A DNA stretch of 54,648 bases from Candidatus Poribacteria bacterium (lineage in GTDB: Bacteria; Poribacteria; WGA-4E; WGA-3G): positions 1 to 54,648 of the forward strand of contig JAJEDN010000084.1 in the NCBI GenBank assembly GCA_022821495.1, given 5' to 3'. How positions within the stretch are numbered: the first letter of the stretch is position 1; every line of letters starts with the position of its first letter. Positions 26,844 to 35,740 of this stretch are shown here, piece by piece. A model generated the notes under the pieces. The model saw nothing but the letters and a program-made list of their open reading frames with translations, was not told the DNA's origin and did not search any database. The translations under genes were made by a program, and so were the position numbers.

Positions 26844-27677
26844 TTACTGGGCGGATTTGAGCTTACCCCACGTTGTTGCTAACTTATTTGCTGCTTCAAC
26901 AGCAAGGACTTCATCAGTAAGCGTGACGAGTCCCGTTTTTTCAGAGTTCTTTCCGAAAACGATAGAATGGGTATACCATCCACTCCAGCCCTTTTGACCG
27001 GCCTGTCCAGCGGCTTTATCACCATCATTAACACAGATACCGAGACCGAACTTATCGCCAGCACTGAATTTTTTCCCTTTCGCTTGCAATTCTTCAGCTG
27101 TGAATCTGAGTTCGTAGTAAGTTTTCTTTTCACCTTCGTTTCGGACAATAGCAATATCATCTCCCGGGGCGATACCAGCGCCACCAGGGTTTTCATTTAG
27201 AGCGCCGGGGAGTATATCCTTTGCCTTATCGTCTAAACCGACATTATAGAGAAACATCGGTATCCCAGCGGAACGTTTGCCGCTCATTTCAAAGGCGAGT
27301 TGGGCACCATCACCATTCCATGCCGCTGCGGCTGCGTGTTCATGCTCATCGTCAGTGACGATAAGTCCGAGATAAACAGCTTTTGAATCCCATACAATCA
27401 TGAAACAGGTTTCATGATCTTTGGCACCGTTCCATTTACCGCCGCCGTGTTCCTGGAAGACGTTGCCTTCATATTCAACACCACAGAAAGGTTTGCCGTC
27501 GGTGCCTGTGACTCCCTCAAGGATTCCATCCCATTCGCCGAGATCACCATCAATTTTGACATCTACTCCTGTGAGGGCGTTATATTCGTCGTGTGTTTTG
27601 CTACGCCACTGCGCATCCGTTACAGTGCTTGCGAGTAAAACCAATAGGGCTGTTGCGATCAAAACATGCTTTTTCAT
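26844..27677 (-). CDS. Secreted CBM9/DOMON-like protein with TTWG tail
   Basis: 277 residues. Signal peptide (HVLIATALLVLLASTVTDA) and a carbohydrate-binding-family-9-like beta-sandwich: DVKIDGDLGEWDGILEG near the start, then CFMIVWDSKAVYLGLIVTDD and NGDGAQLAFEMSG. Such domains bind sugars or occur in extracellular cytochromes; no heme motif is seen. It ends with AVEAANKLATTWGKLKSAQ, nearly the same tail as the unrelated protein at 38072. The Shine-Dalgarno AAGGAG lies 9 nt before ATG 27677. Last gene of the minus-strand directon. Confidence 0.8.
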   Translation of the reverse strand: MKKHVLIATALLVLLASTVTDAQWRSKTHDEYNALTGVDVKIDGDLGEWDGILEGVTGTDGKPFCGVEYEGNVFQEHGGGKWNGAKDHETCFMIVWDSKAVYLGLIVTDDEHEHAAAAAWNGDGAQLAFEMSGKRSAGIPMFLYNVGLDDKAKDILPGALNENPGGAGIAPGDDIAIVRNEGEKKTYYELRFTAEELQAKGKKFSAGDKFGLGICVNDGDKAAGQAGQKGWSGWYTHSIVFGKNSEKTGLVTLTDEVLAVEAANKLATTWGKLKSAQ

Positions 27678-27692
27678 CTCTTTTTCTCCTTG

Positions 27693-29279
27693 TTAACGGT
27701 TATCAATTATTTTTTTCTCTTTATTCCCCCCCAAACAAAAAATGTACCGATCGCTTGAACCGATGTATACGAACCCATTAGCGACCGCAGGTGACGAATA
27801 GAATTCTATGTTTGGGGTGACATCTCTTGTGTTAAATTCCCACTTCACTTTTCCATTATCAGTAGATAGTGCGTAGATGTTTCCGTTTTTCGCCGCTGCG
27901 TAGACAGTGTCCAGTGTTACAGCGGGTGAGGACACAACTGGCGCGCCGAGTCCAGTTTGCCAGTTACGTTTTCCGTCCGTCGCTCTGAGGCAATAGACGG
28001 ATCCATCGCGGGAACCGAAAATGACGTAACCATTCTGAACGGCGATCGCTGTAAAGACAGCATCTTTCGCCTCATATTCCCATACAATGTCTCCGGTCTC
28101 CGTATCGAGGGCGACGACTTTACCGGCGGGTATTGGGTCACTCTCCGAAAAATTACCGCGTCCGAGTCCGAAGAAGACGAGGTTTTCATCGGCACTCGGT
28201 GTCCCCCATACAGGATACGGCATCTGTTTTGACCAGATTTCAGTGCCTGTTTGGGCATCAACGGCGTAGATTCGATAGTTGCCGTACCCCGTACCGAAGT
28301 ATAATTTACCGTTGTGCACAACAGGCGACATATCGGCATGAACCCCTTTATAGTGCCAAATCTCTTCTCCTTCCAAAGCATCAATGCAGTAGATACCGTC
28401 AGCACCCGCTGTGAAATAGAGTTTCCCTTGGCTGATAAAAGGTGTCGATTCAACATGACTTGCTGTTTCAAAGGACCAAATCTGTTCACCTGTTTTTGCG
28501 TCAAGGCATCGGAGATGGCAATTGCTATCCTCATGATAGCCTTCGCCGATGTAGACCCTACCGCCAGCCACCGCGGGTGACGAGAAAATTGGCGTAGGGG
28601 AGGCGTGTCGCCAGATAATCTCTCTCGATTCTGTATCGATGCAGTATGTTGCGCCGCCTGATGAAAAGATTGAACCGTACGAGGATCCGATATAAAGTCG
28701 GTTTCCAACAATCGCTGGTGATGAAGAGAAATCAACTGCCATCGCTTCTTTATCTTTGTAGATCCATGCGGGGGTACCAGTTGTTGGCCCGGGAGCAGTA
28801 TCCAAATGTCCCGTTCGGTTCTTTCCACCTCGGAAGGTTGCCCATGCGGTGTTGGCTTTTACATTATTCGCGCCTGCGACTACGGTGGTAGGGGGCTGGA
28901 TTATCTGGTAGATTCCTAACCCCGCACCAAGAAGGACAATCACACCGATAATAGAAACGCCAACTTTATGGGCAGCCACGAAGTCTCGGAAAGCGAAGCA
29001 CTGTCGTTTAAATTTGTAGAAGAACATTTTTGTCGTATCTCGCGCAAACACGAGGGCAGTTATCAACGCGACTCCAACAAAAGCGAGAATCTGTGGGACG
29101 ATGCTCAGCAATGCAGTCAGCGGTCCGAGAAGCTGCGGAATCACTGCATAAGCGGGGCTTGTGGTACCAAAGAAAAGAAGCGTAAAACACAGCGTTAGCA
29201 GCAGCTTGACAGAGAAACTCAACCGCCCGATCCTACGCTTCTGCACCTTCATTGTCTGTTTTGCGTTTGCTTTTTTCAT
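27693..29279 (-). CDS. Membrane-anchored PQQ-like beta-propeller protein
   Basis: 528 residues. A hydrophobic N-terminus (LLLTLCFTLLFFGTTSPAYA), two further TM segments (about 55-78 and 108-130), then a BamB/PQQ-type propeller of about eight blades built on repeats such as GGRVYIGEGY...LDAKTGEQIWSFET. Probably a periplasmic or surface binding protein; it lacks catalytic residues of a quinoprotein dehydrogenase as far as I can see. A 20-bp repeat copy (28991-29010) is read as FKRQCFAFRDF between two TM segments. Shine-Dalgarno GAGGT. It starts 21 nt after the preceding gene. Confidence 0.82.
   Translation of the reverse strand: MKKANAKQTMKVQKRRIGRLSFSVKLLLTLCFTLLFFGTTSPAYAVIPQLLGPLTALLSIVPQILAFVGVALITALVFARDTTKMFFYKFKRQCFAFRDFVAAHKVGVSIIGVIVLLGAGLGIYQIIQPPTTVVAGANNVKANTAWATFRGGKNRTGHLDTAPGPTTGTPAWIYKDKEAMAVDFSSSPAIVGNRLYIGSSYGSIFSSGGATYCIDTESREIIWRHASPTPIFSSPAVAGGRVYIGEGYHEDSNCHLRCLDAKTGEQIWSFETASHVESTPFISQGKLYFTAGADGIYCIDALEGEEIWHYKGVHADMSPVVHNGKLYFGTGYGNYRIYAVDAQTGTEIWSKQMPYPVWGTPSADENLVFFGLGRGNFSESDPIPAGKVVALDTETGDIVWEYEAKDAVFTAIAVQNGYVIFGSRDGSVYCLRATDGKRNWQTGLGAPVVSSPAVTLDTVYAAAKNGNIYALSTDNGKVKWEFNTRDVTPNIEFYSSPAVANGFVYIGSSDRYIFCLGGNKEKKIIDNR
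28991..29010 (-). repeat. 20-bp repeat inside the PQQ-propeller gene
   Basis: AAGCGAAGCACTGTCGTTTA on the + strand, one mismatch to the tandem copies at 3091-3131. The host gene reads it from the opposite strand (KRQCFAF). Confidence 0.85.
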
Positions 29280-29300
29280 CTGACATTACCTCACATCTTA

Positions 29301-30464
29301 TCAAGAGTCTTCCAGGAATTCGACAGCGAAATGCACCAGATTCTCAAGCATCCGACGATTTTTATCGACTTCATTTCTCCGACTGTTGCGGAGATTGGTG
29401 ATAAGATACATACCTTTGCCATATCGCAGTTTAGCGACGACAATCTCTTTGCCGCTGTTGGTGGTTGCCAGGACTTGATATTTTTGATTCCATCCGCTCC
29501 ATGAGTCGTCAAGCGCAAGCTGCCCTGAACGGATACGGTGGGGTACTGTAAAGAGTTCACCGGCAGCGGAAGTCGGTTGAAAATCATTGCGTTGTGAACT
29601 CTCTACGCCGTTGAGGGGTTCGGGTAACCATCCGGATTCACACGGACGATTATCATCACTATCCTGGCCAGAGGCAATCACAACACCGCCGTTTTTCACA
29701 AACTCTCTAATCCGTTTTTCTTGTTCCTGATTAAGACGGTATTTCCCATCTCGCGAGAGTGTGCGGAAACCGAGCCATAGGATGTCTGCCTTGTTGAGCC
29801 TTGGTAGGTCTCGATTCGTTGTCCCGTCATAGGAAATCCAGCGATCTCCTATTGAATTGATGCTGGAGATAGCAGGGTACTCCTCCCGATAACTGTTTGT
29901 CCTGAGAAAATGGAGTTGGATGGCATCTTCCCCCAACATCGCATCCAGTTCTTTCTGAAAATTGACAGTTGAATCTCGTCTTGAGACTTTGTCTCTGTTG
30001 AGGTATTTTTCAGTGTGTGTGAACAGCCACCAACCCCATTCGTCTCCCCGTTTTGTGGTTTGGGTTTGAAACCATTTTCCACTTACGTGTGCGAGGCTAT
30101 CAATGCGTCTGCCTTCTCTGAGGTAAAAGACGATAATCGGCGCGTCCTGCTTCATAAGACCCATTGCCTCTTCTCGGTGGTCCGTCTCACCTTTGTAGAC
30201 ATCAAGCCGGATCTTGATCTCATTAAACTCTGGGTTGCCTTTCAGATATCTTTCGACCTTAACCTTCGCAGTTTGGCGTTTGGTGTTAATCTCCGAAACC
30301 GTCCCGAAGAGAATGTTGCTGCTTTCGCTGACGATTTGCGGCACGGAATAACGTTTGGCAATATAGCTTTTTGAAGTGGGTGGGTTTATGAGTAGAAAAG
30401 CTGTAGTGAGTAGACACAGAAGATAAAACGTTCTTTTCATAAGTTGTAATTTGTGAATCCTCAT
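29301..30464 (-). CDS. Secreted protein with C-terminal amidotransferase-like fold
   Basis: 387 residues, signal peptide (FYLLCLLTTAFLLINPPTSKS). The N-terminal part (ILFGTVSEINTKRQTAKVKVERYLKG) resembles a beta-barrel domain seen in many secreted hypothetical proteins. The C-terminal half (ADILWLGFRTLSRDGKYRL, IREFVKNGGVVIASGQDS, GKGMYLITNLRNSR) resembles glutamine-amidotransferase-like domains without the catalytic cysteine. I do not assign a function. ATG 30464 has TAGGAGA 9 nt upstream. It sits between the aldolase and the PQQ-propeller genes. Confidence 0.65.
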   Translation of the reverse strand: MRIHKLQLMKRTFYLLCLLTTAFLLINPPTSKSYIAKRYSVPQIVSESSNILFGTVSEINTKRQTAKVKVERYLKGNPEFNEIKIRLDVYKGETDHREEAMGLMKQDAPIIVFYLREGRRIDSLAHVSGKWFQTQTTKRGDEWGWWLFTHTEKYLNRDKVSRRDSTVNFQKELDAMLGEDAIQLHFLRTNSYREEYPAISSINSIGDRWISYDGTTNRDLPRLNKADILWLGFRTLSRDGKYRLNQEQEKRIREFVKNGGVVIASGQDSDDNRPCESGWLPEPLNGVESSQRNDFQPTSAAGELFTVPHRIRSGQLALDDSWSGWNQKYQVLATTNSGKEIVVAKLRYGKGMYLITNLRNSRRNEVDKNRRMLENLVHFAVEFLEDS

Positions 30465-30567
30465 TAGAATTTATCTCCTATTTTAATTTCCTTTTTCTGG
30501 TGGGATATATTTCCGGGTACCTACAAGTCAGAACATCCGGCACATTTATCATCCACAAACGATTTTA

Positions 30568-31677
30568 TTATTGTGCCTTTCCTCTCGCTGCGATATCCCA
30601 CACGGATTCGACAATTCCCTTACGGATGCCGTAATATCTGTCGTGCAGGTTCACCGTCGTGCAACAGTGAGATGGTAAAATTTCAAGTTTATCCCCAGGT
30701 TTGAGAGAGACGTTTTCATCGGACACCTGTATCGTTCCATGTTCCTCGGAGAGCCCTGTCATCTCTACGCCGTTTACACCAACGGGTTGTGGAATACCGA
30801 ATTCTTTTGCCAGTACCTTTAAGCCTGTATCCACAATCACTCGATTTGGGCTTGGACGGCTTACGACAGTTGCCAAAACCGATAATGAACAGTCAAACTG
30901 TTCGCCGACACCTTCTACATTTCCGTAGGTGGAATCCATAAAGATATAAGAACCCGCTTGCACCTCTGTCATCTCTGGGATGCTTCCAGTAATATTAAAG
31001 GTGCCCGTGCCGCCGCCACTCATGATTGAAACCTCTACGCCTTGCTTTTCGATGTAGTGTTTCGCTTCCAGCAAATGCTGCATGGCTTCCCGTGCTGCTG
31101 CATCCCTCTCTACTTGGTTCCGTTTCGCGACCGTATGTCCCTCATAGCCCATTAAGCCTTCAAACTTCAAGTTCGGGCTTTGACGGATCTTTTCTGCAAG
31201 TTTGAGGACTGGTTCACCGGGTTCGACCCCGCATCGGTTCATGCCAATGTTCACTTCTATTAACATTCTGACGGTCGCGCCTTTTGCAGCTGCCGCCTCG
31301 GAAATGGCTTGCACATTCTCGAAATTGTCAACCGCAACCATAATTTCCGAATGTTTTGCGAGGTTGATGAGTCTTGCAATCTTGTGCGGACCGACCACTT
31401 GATTGGCGATCAGGACATCTCGGATCCCCGCGTGGATCACGGCTTCTGCTTCGCCGAGTTTCGCACAGGTAACACCGATGGCACCCGCTGCAATTTGTTT
31501 ATGCGAGATAATCGGCGTTTTATGCGTCTTAACGTGCGGTCTCAGCTCCGCGTTGACTGTGCTGAAATAGTTTGCCATCGTCTCTATATTGGCTTCCATT
31601 TTGTCGAGATCAATCAGCAGTGCTGGTGTATCCAATTCCGTTTTGTGCATACCGATAAATGGTTCGTTTGTATTCAT
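30568..31677 (-). CDS. D-threonine aldolase / DSD1-like PLP enzyme
   Basis: 369 residues of the fold-type III (alanine-racemase-like) PLP family containing D-threonine aldolase, 3-hydroxy-D-aspartate aldolase and eukaryotic-type D-serine dehydratase. The Schiff-base lysine is K50 in RPHVKTHK, the substrate-phosphate loop is IMSGGGTGTF, and the C-terminal metal ligands are in PSHCCTTVNLHD. The exact D-amino-acid substrate cannot be read from sequence. Shine-Dalgarno GGAG 9 nt before ATG 31677; the start lies 12 nt after the FAH stop, so the two are co-transcribed. Confidence 0.87.
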   Translation of the reverse strand: MNTNEPFIGMHKTELDTPALLIDLDKMEANIETMANYFSTVNAELRPHVKTHKTPIISHKQIAAGAIGVTCAKLGEAEAVIHAGIRDVLIANQVVGPHKIARLINLAKHSEIMVAVDNFENVQAISEAAAAKGATVRMLIEVNIGMNRCGVEPGEPVLKLAEKIRQSPNLKFEGLMGYEGHTVAKRNQVERDAAAREAMQHLLEAKHYIEKQGVEVSIMSGGGTGTFNITGSIPEMTEVQAGSYIFMDSTYGNVEGVGEQFDCSLSVLATVVSRPSPNRVIVDTGLKVLAKEFGIPQPVGVNGVEMTGLSEEHGTIQVSDENVSLKPGDKLEILPSHCCTTVNLHDRYYGIRKGIVESVWDIAARGKAQ

Positions 31678-31689
31678 CTATAATGTCTC

Positions 31690-32643
31690 CTAAAGCTGCT
31701 TGACAGGGTTTGACAACCTGCCGAACCCCTCAATATCGATCTGGACAGTGTCACCTGCAGCAAGCGGTAGGTCGTTCGGGACGATGATACCGGTGCCCGT
31801 CGAGACGACAGTACCGAGCGGGATAGGATTATCTCGCATTAGGAATTCGGTCAGCTGTTCAAACTTCCAATTGATTTGAGAGGTATTTACTTCACCCTGA
31901 TAGATGACCTCTGTATCACGGAGGACGGTGCATTGCATCTCTAAGTTATAAGGGTCGTCTACTTCAGATGGCGTGAGGAACATCGGACCGAGTGCACAAC
32001 ATCCATAAAAGACTTTAGATTGTGGGAGGTAAAGTGGATTGTCGCGCTCGATATCCCATGCGGATACATCATTGCAGAGGGTGTATCCGACGATTTCTCC
32101 GTCACCGCCGAGAATGTATGCAAGTTCTGGTTCTGTCGCGGTTAGTACCGAATCGCTTCGGATACCGATAAAACCGTTCGGACCGACGCAACGCGCAGGG
32201 GTCGCTTTGAAAAATATTTCAGGACGGTCCGCGTGATAAACGCGACTGTAAATGTCCTGTTCGGAGTCGTCGTCTCGCATATCTGCACTGCGTTTATAGG
32301 TTACACCGCAGCCCCAGACTTCAGGAGGATCAATCGGTGGTAGGAGATGTGGCACGTTTTCATCGGGTGCGACATCTAATTTTTTGAATGTAAGACCTTC
32401 AGGTTCAGTTGGTGCAGCTTCCTCATTCGGAAACGCATTGAACTGCATTGGTGCCGGTGTTGCTACCTTCTCTTGAATGTCTGCGAGTATAACACCAAGG
32501 CTGACCTGTTCCTGATGTGCGAGTGCTAATATTTCTAATACACCGGGAGATTCTTCGCTCGTTACGTCGATTACTTCTTCGTCGCGGGTGACAATTCCGA
32601 CCCGTTTACCTAAATTCGGTAGATGAAACTGAATTAATTTCAT
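31690..32643 (-). CDS. Fumarylacetoacetate hydrolase family protein
   Basis: 317 residues from ATG 32643 (MKLIQFHLPNLGKRVG). The FAH fold catalyses C-C bond hydrolysis or 2-keto-3-deoxy-acid dehydration with Mg2+; the metal site TEPELAYIL and the neighbouring GYTLCNDVSAWDIERDNPLYLPQSK are present, and the end TGTGIIVPNDLPLAAGD resembles 2-keto-3-deoxy-pentonate dehydratases. The frame is open to 32742, but that region consists largely of a tandem 24-bp duplication (32646-32694), which also duplicates the Shine-Dalgarno AAGGAAAG. Confidence 0.86.
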   Translation of the reverse strand: MKLIQFHLPNLGKRVGIVTRDEEVIDVTSEESPGVLEILALAHQEQVSLGVILADIQEKVATPAPMQFNAFPNEEAAPTEPEGLTFKKLDVAPDENVPHLLPPIDPPEVWGCGVTYKRSADMRDDDSEQDIYSRVYHADRPEIFFKATPARCVGPNGFIGIRSDSVLTATEPELAYILGGDGEIVGYTLCNDVSAWDIERDNPLYLPQSKVFYGCCALGPMFLTPSEVDDPYNLEMQCTVLRDTEVIYQGEVNTSQINWKFEQLTEFLMRDNPIPLGTVVSTGTGIIVPNDLPLAAGDTVQIDIEGFGRLSNPVKQL

Positions 32644-32645
32644 TA

Positions 32646-32694
32646 TTTTAACTTTCCTTGCGGTTCGGTTTTTTAACTTTCCTTGCGGTTCGGT
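32646..32694. repeat. Tandem 24-bp duplication before the FAH gene
   Basis: TTTTAACTTTCCTTGCGGTT plus CGGT at 32646-32669 and again at 32671-32694, period 25. On the minus strand each unit carries an AAGGAAAG ribosome-binding-site-like sequence, so the gene has two candidate sites. Confidence 0.85.
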
Positions 32695-32774
32695 ATAGAG
32701 GCTTTGGGCAAAATAGCGTTTCTCCGTATATCCGCTTTCCACTTCGTTTCAAGCTACGCTCGCTTGTTTCCGAT

Positions 32775-33593
32775 TTAGGAAAATTCGAGTTGCGCCCACG
32801 TTTTAGCATCCTTTACAACTGCATCAGGTGTAGTTTCTGAACTGAGCAGATGGCCCTGTGTTGTCCGGAGTGTCGGTTGTCTGGCATCTTGATAACGAAA
32901 ATCGAGACTCCATCGGACGTGTCCAGCGCGGTTCGGTAACCCACGGTGAAACAGTAGGTTACTAAAGATAACAGCATCTCCGGGCAGAATCTCAATGGAT
33001 ACAGCATCCGCTGCAACGGGTTTAATATAGTCGTCGTGGATGCGTAGATAATATTCGTCTTTTTCATGTGGAACGACACCCCACTTGTGGCTCCCCGGAA
33101 TGAATTCCATGCATCCGTTTTCAATGTTAACTGGGACCAAAGGTGCCCAAACATTCATCATCCGTAAAATGTCTGCTTCCTTTGAAGTATAGCCAGCGTC
33201 TTGATGCCACAACACCTCTGTTCGTTTGTTCTCAGGTAGTTTTGGGCGAACGGAATAGTTTGGGTACAATCGGATTTCTGGACCTAAGATAATACCCGCG
33301 AGTTCAAGTAAGACTGGATGCGCAAATACACCGAAAAATCCTTCACGATGTAGTTCCGGACGAAAGATCGTCGGATTCTCATCGGGATAATCTTCATAAA
33401 GCCGAATCAGTCGGGTTTCAAAAGAGGCATTGGGATATGTGTCTGTTAACTTTCCTTCTGATTCCCGTCGCAACGCGAGTTCGTCAACTAACACCTCGCA
33501 TTCGTGTTTAACGGCTTCAAGCGTCTCCGGTTCTAAAATGCCTTGTAGAATAGAGAATCTATCTTCGTTGAAATCTCTAATAACCGATTCCAT
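32775..33593 (-). CDS. Phytanoyl-CoA dioxygenase family protein
   Basis: 272-residue Fe(II)/2-oxoglutarate oxygenase. Iron ligands in WHQDAGYT (H, D) and LLFHRGLPNRAGHVRWS (H, then R for 2-oxoglutarate). It is only distantly similar to the PhyH protein at 9245. Shine-Dalgarno AAGAAGG before ATG 33593. It follows cysC by 29 nt in one directon; the substrate is unknown, though the neighbouring FAH and aldolase genes suggest a small-molecule catabolic set. Confidence 0.88.
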   Translation of the reverse strand: MESVIRDFNEDRFSILQGILEPETLEAVKHECEVLVDELALRRESEGKLTDTYPNASFETRLIRLYEDYPDENPTIFRPELHREGFFGVFAHPVLLELAGIILGPEIRLYPNYSVRPKLPENKRTEVLWHQDAGYTSKEADILRMMNVWAPLVPVNIENGCMEFIPGSHKWGVVPHEKDEYYLRIHDDYIKPVAADAVSIEILPGDAVIFSNLLFHRGLPNRAGHVRWSLDFRYQDARQPTLRTTQGHLLSSETTPDAVVKDAKTWAQLEFS

Positions 33594-33622
33594 TTCCGTG
33601 CCTTCTTTTAATGGCGCAGCTG

Positions 33623-34240
33623 CTAATTTCCGTCTGGCACCAGCCCCGCTTTCGCAAGCGCCTCAACAACGGCCTGTGCGCATTCTTCAATCGAGAGTGC
33701 GTCGGTGTTCACTGTAACTTCAGGATTCAGTGGTGATTCATAAGGTGCACTGATACCTGTAAATTCCTTGATTTCTCCAGTACGCGCCTTTTTGTATAAG
33801 CCTTTCGTATCTCGTTCTTCGCAGACTTCAAGTGGGCAATCAACGAAAACTTCGACGAATCTATCTTCTGCCATGAGTGCTCTTGCCTGGTCTCTATCAG
33901 CGCGGTAAGGAGAAATGAAGGCAGTCATGACGATTGTCCCCGCATCCGCAAAGAGTTTCGCAACTTCACCGATGCGGCGGATGTTTTCTTCACGATCCTC
34001 CGGTGAGAAACCCAAGTTCTTGTTAAGTCCGTGCCGGACATTATCACCATCTAAAACATAAGTGTGGTGTTGCTGTTGGTGCAGTACATGTTCAACCGCA
34101 TTCGCTAATGTTGATTTACCTGAGCCGGAGAGTCCCGTGAACCAAATCACACAGCCTTTCTGATTCAGTAATTTTTCTCTATCTTCTGCCGTGACAGTCG
34201 CTTCGTGCCACGTAATATTAGTTGCTTTCTGTTGAGCCAA
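33623..34240 (-). CDS. cysC: Adenylylsulfate kinase (APS kinase)
   Basis: 205 residues. Makes PAPS from APS and ATP. P-loop GLSGSGKST at 36-44, the [16 protein letters not shown] substrate site, and [13 protein letters not shown] containing the serine phosphorylated in the family. No sulfurylase (cysD/cysN) or PAPS reductase is nearby, so the PAPS could serve sulfation. The start is TTG 34240, with GAGGA 9 nt upstream; no ATG or GTG fits. It has its own consensus promoter (34309-34338) and a hairpin in the leader. Confidence 0.94.
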   Translation of the reverse strand: MAQQKATNITWHEATVTAEDREKLLNQKGCVIWFTGLSGSGKSTLANAVEHVLHQQQHHTYVLDGDNVRHGLNKNLGFSPEDREENIRRIGEVAKLFADAGTIVMTAFISPYRADRDQARALMAEDRFVEVFVDCPLEVCEERDTKGLYKKARTGEIKEFTGISAPYESPLNPEVTVNTDALSIEECAQAVVEALAKAGLVPDGN

Positions 34241-34268
34241 TTCGATTATTCCTCACATATTAAGAAGT

Positions 34269-34297
34269 CAAAAAATTGAGGTCTTCCAAACAGACCT
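34269..34297 (-). terminator. Leader hairpin with T-run before cysC (possible attenuator)
   Basis: On the minus strand AGGTCT (34297-34292) pairs with AGACCT (34284-34279), loop of 7, followed by CAATTTTTT. It lies between the cysC promoter and start codon. The 6-bp stem is weak, so partial termination is possible at most. Confidence 0.4.
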
Positions 34298-34308
34298 GAT
34301 AATATACT

Positions 34309-34338
34309 ATTATACGCGCACAGGTGACGTAATGTCAA
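34309..34338 (-). promoter_or_regulatory. Consensus sigma-70 promoter of the cysC directon
   Basis: TTGACA (34338-34333), an 18-bp spacer, TATAAT (34314-34309): both hexamers perfect. It may drive all genes down to the terminator at 26798. Confidence 0.82.
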
Positions 34339-34447
34339 CCTAAATAATACCTCAACAATAGGAGCGGTTTGAACGACCTCTATAATTTTTCGGTGAAAGG
34401 TCAGAAATTGGATATATTTTTCTGAATGTTGGCTCTTGGAAAAGCAA

Positions 34448-34496
34448 ACTCCCTATAGCAGAAGTTCAGATGACTTCGTTAGGCTATAGGGAGTTG
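34448..34496 (-). terminator. Long-stem terminator after the sigma-54 activator gene
   Basis: Perfect 13-bp arms AACTCCCTATAGC and GCTATAGGGAGTT around a 23-nt loop with an inner GAAGT/ACTTC stem. On the minus strand it is followed by TTTGCTTTT. It closes the transcript of the gene at 34598. The rest of the spacer 34241-34597 holds the cysC promoter and no gene. Confidence 0.65.
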
Positions 34497-34597
34497 ACTC
34501 TTGGTTTCTGTATTGTGCTATTTTCTACCGGATTTATATTTATGTTATTACACGTGCATTTAGCACTTTGAATTTTTTCTTCAAGAAATTTGCCTAT

Positions 34598-35701
34598 CTA
34601 ATTGTCTGATTCTCTCCAACGGGCATATTTCTGAAGGGTCCGAATATCAATATTCAATGATTCAGCTGCTTCACGTAGTGATGTATACTGTTCGATACGC
34701 TTCTGAGCAACTGCGCGTAGAATTTGGTTCTGATTCATATTTTTTATGTTAAGGCGTTCAGCTGCTTCGCTCGTTTTCAAAATGTATGAAGTCGGTAAAT
34801 TGCGCCACGGTTCCGGTCCCCGTGTTGGGATTTCATGTATAATTGCGTGCTGCATTTCTAATGGGAGTGTTTCCCATATTGCGTGCTGGGTCTCAGATGG
34901 GAGTGTCTGCCAGATAGCGGTAAGCCTCTGAATGAATTCTGGATAGATATCCGGAAAATCTTTAAGTTCGAGTTCGTCTGTTGTTGTGAGTGCAACAGCC
35001 GTTTGGATCGTACTGCGAAGTTGGCGGATATTACCGGGCCAGGCTGCCTGTTCGAGACGCTTGAGTGCTTCTGAGTTAATTCCTGTAACACTTTTTCCGT
35101 ATTCAGCACTGAATTCGTTGATAAAAGCCTCCACTAACGGCGAAATATCTTCTGTGCGTTCCCGTAATGGTGGTAAATGCAGCATCAGTCCTTTAAGGCG
35201 GTAGTATAAGTCTGCTCTAAATTCCGTGTCATTGACTGCTTTCACAATATCTCTATTTGTTGCAGCGATGGTGTGAACATCGACTGTCAAAACCTCGTTT
35301 CCACCGAGCCGCGTAAATGTGGCAGTGTCCAAGACGCGAAGCAGCATTTTCTGTGCGTCCAAGGACATTTCGGGAACTTCATCTAAAAAAAGAATACCAC
35401 CATCTGCGGCTTCAAACGCACCTTGACGTTGACGGATCGCACTGGTAAATGCACCTGTTTCATGACCAAAGAGTTCGCTTTGGAGGAGTTCCGCCGAGAA
35501 TCTACCGCAGTTAATTGCGATGAAAGGTTTATCTCTTCGTGGACTGGTTTCGTGAATGTATCTCGCGATGCCTTCCTTACCGACACCAGTTTCACCAGTA
35601 ATAAAGAAAGGGATATTTGACTTTACAACCTGCTGAACTGTGTTATAAATCGCCTGCATAGGTGCTGATGGCAATTGTATAAATGCCGACTGTTGGTTCA
35701 T
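34598..35701 (-). CDS. Sigma-54-dependent AAA+ transcriptional activator
   Basis: 367-residue bacterial enhancer-binding protein lacking any N-terminal receiver or sensor domain. AAA+ domain: Walker A GETGVGKE at 36-43, Walker B GGILFLDE at 101-108, arginine-rich FRADLYYRL. The sigma-54-contacting loop reads GAFTSA (83-88) in place of GAFTGA. A linker (about 265-300) has an internal repeat TLPSETQHAIWETLPLEMQ; a Fis-like helix-turn-helix (SLREAAESLNIDIRTLQKYA) ends the protein. Shine-Dalgarno AAGGAG before ATG 35701. It is preceded by a near-perfect sigma-54 promoter, so it is probably autoregulated. Confidence 0.9.
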   Translation of the reverse strand: MNQQSAFIQLPSAPMQAIYNTVQQVVKSNIPFFITGETGVGKEGIARYIHETSPRRDKPFIAINCGRFSAELLQSELFGHETGAFTSAIRQRQGAFEAADGGILFLDEVPEMSLDAQKMLLRVLDTATFTRLGGNEVLTVDVHTIAATNRDIVKAVNDTEFRADLYYRLKGLMLHLPPLRERTEDISPLVEAFINEFSAEYGKSVTGINSEALKRLEQAAWPGNIRQLRSTIQTAVALTTTDELELKDFPDIYPEFIQRLTAIWQTLPSETQHAIWETLPLEMQHAIIHEIPTRGPEPWRNLPTSYILKTSEAAERLNIKNMNQNQILRAVAQKRIEQYTSLREAAESLNIDIRTLQKYARWRESDN

Positions 35702-35740
35702 AGTAGCTCCTTTAACATCGAATCACGTTGGTTATGTTTA

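Noticed and set aside
27917..28828. 303-residue ORF overlapping the PQQ-propeller gene on the same strand
   Set aside because: It is an alternative frame of a recognisable propeller protein and has no ribosome-binding site or domain pattern.
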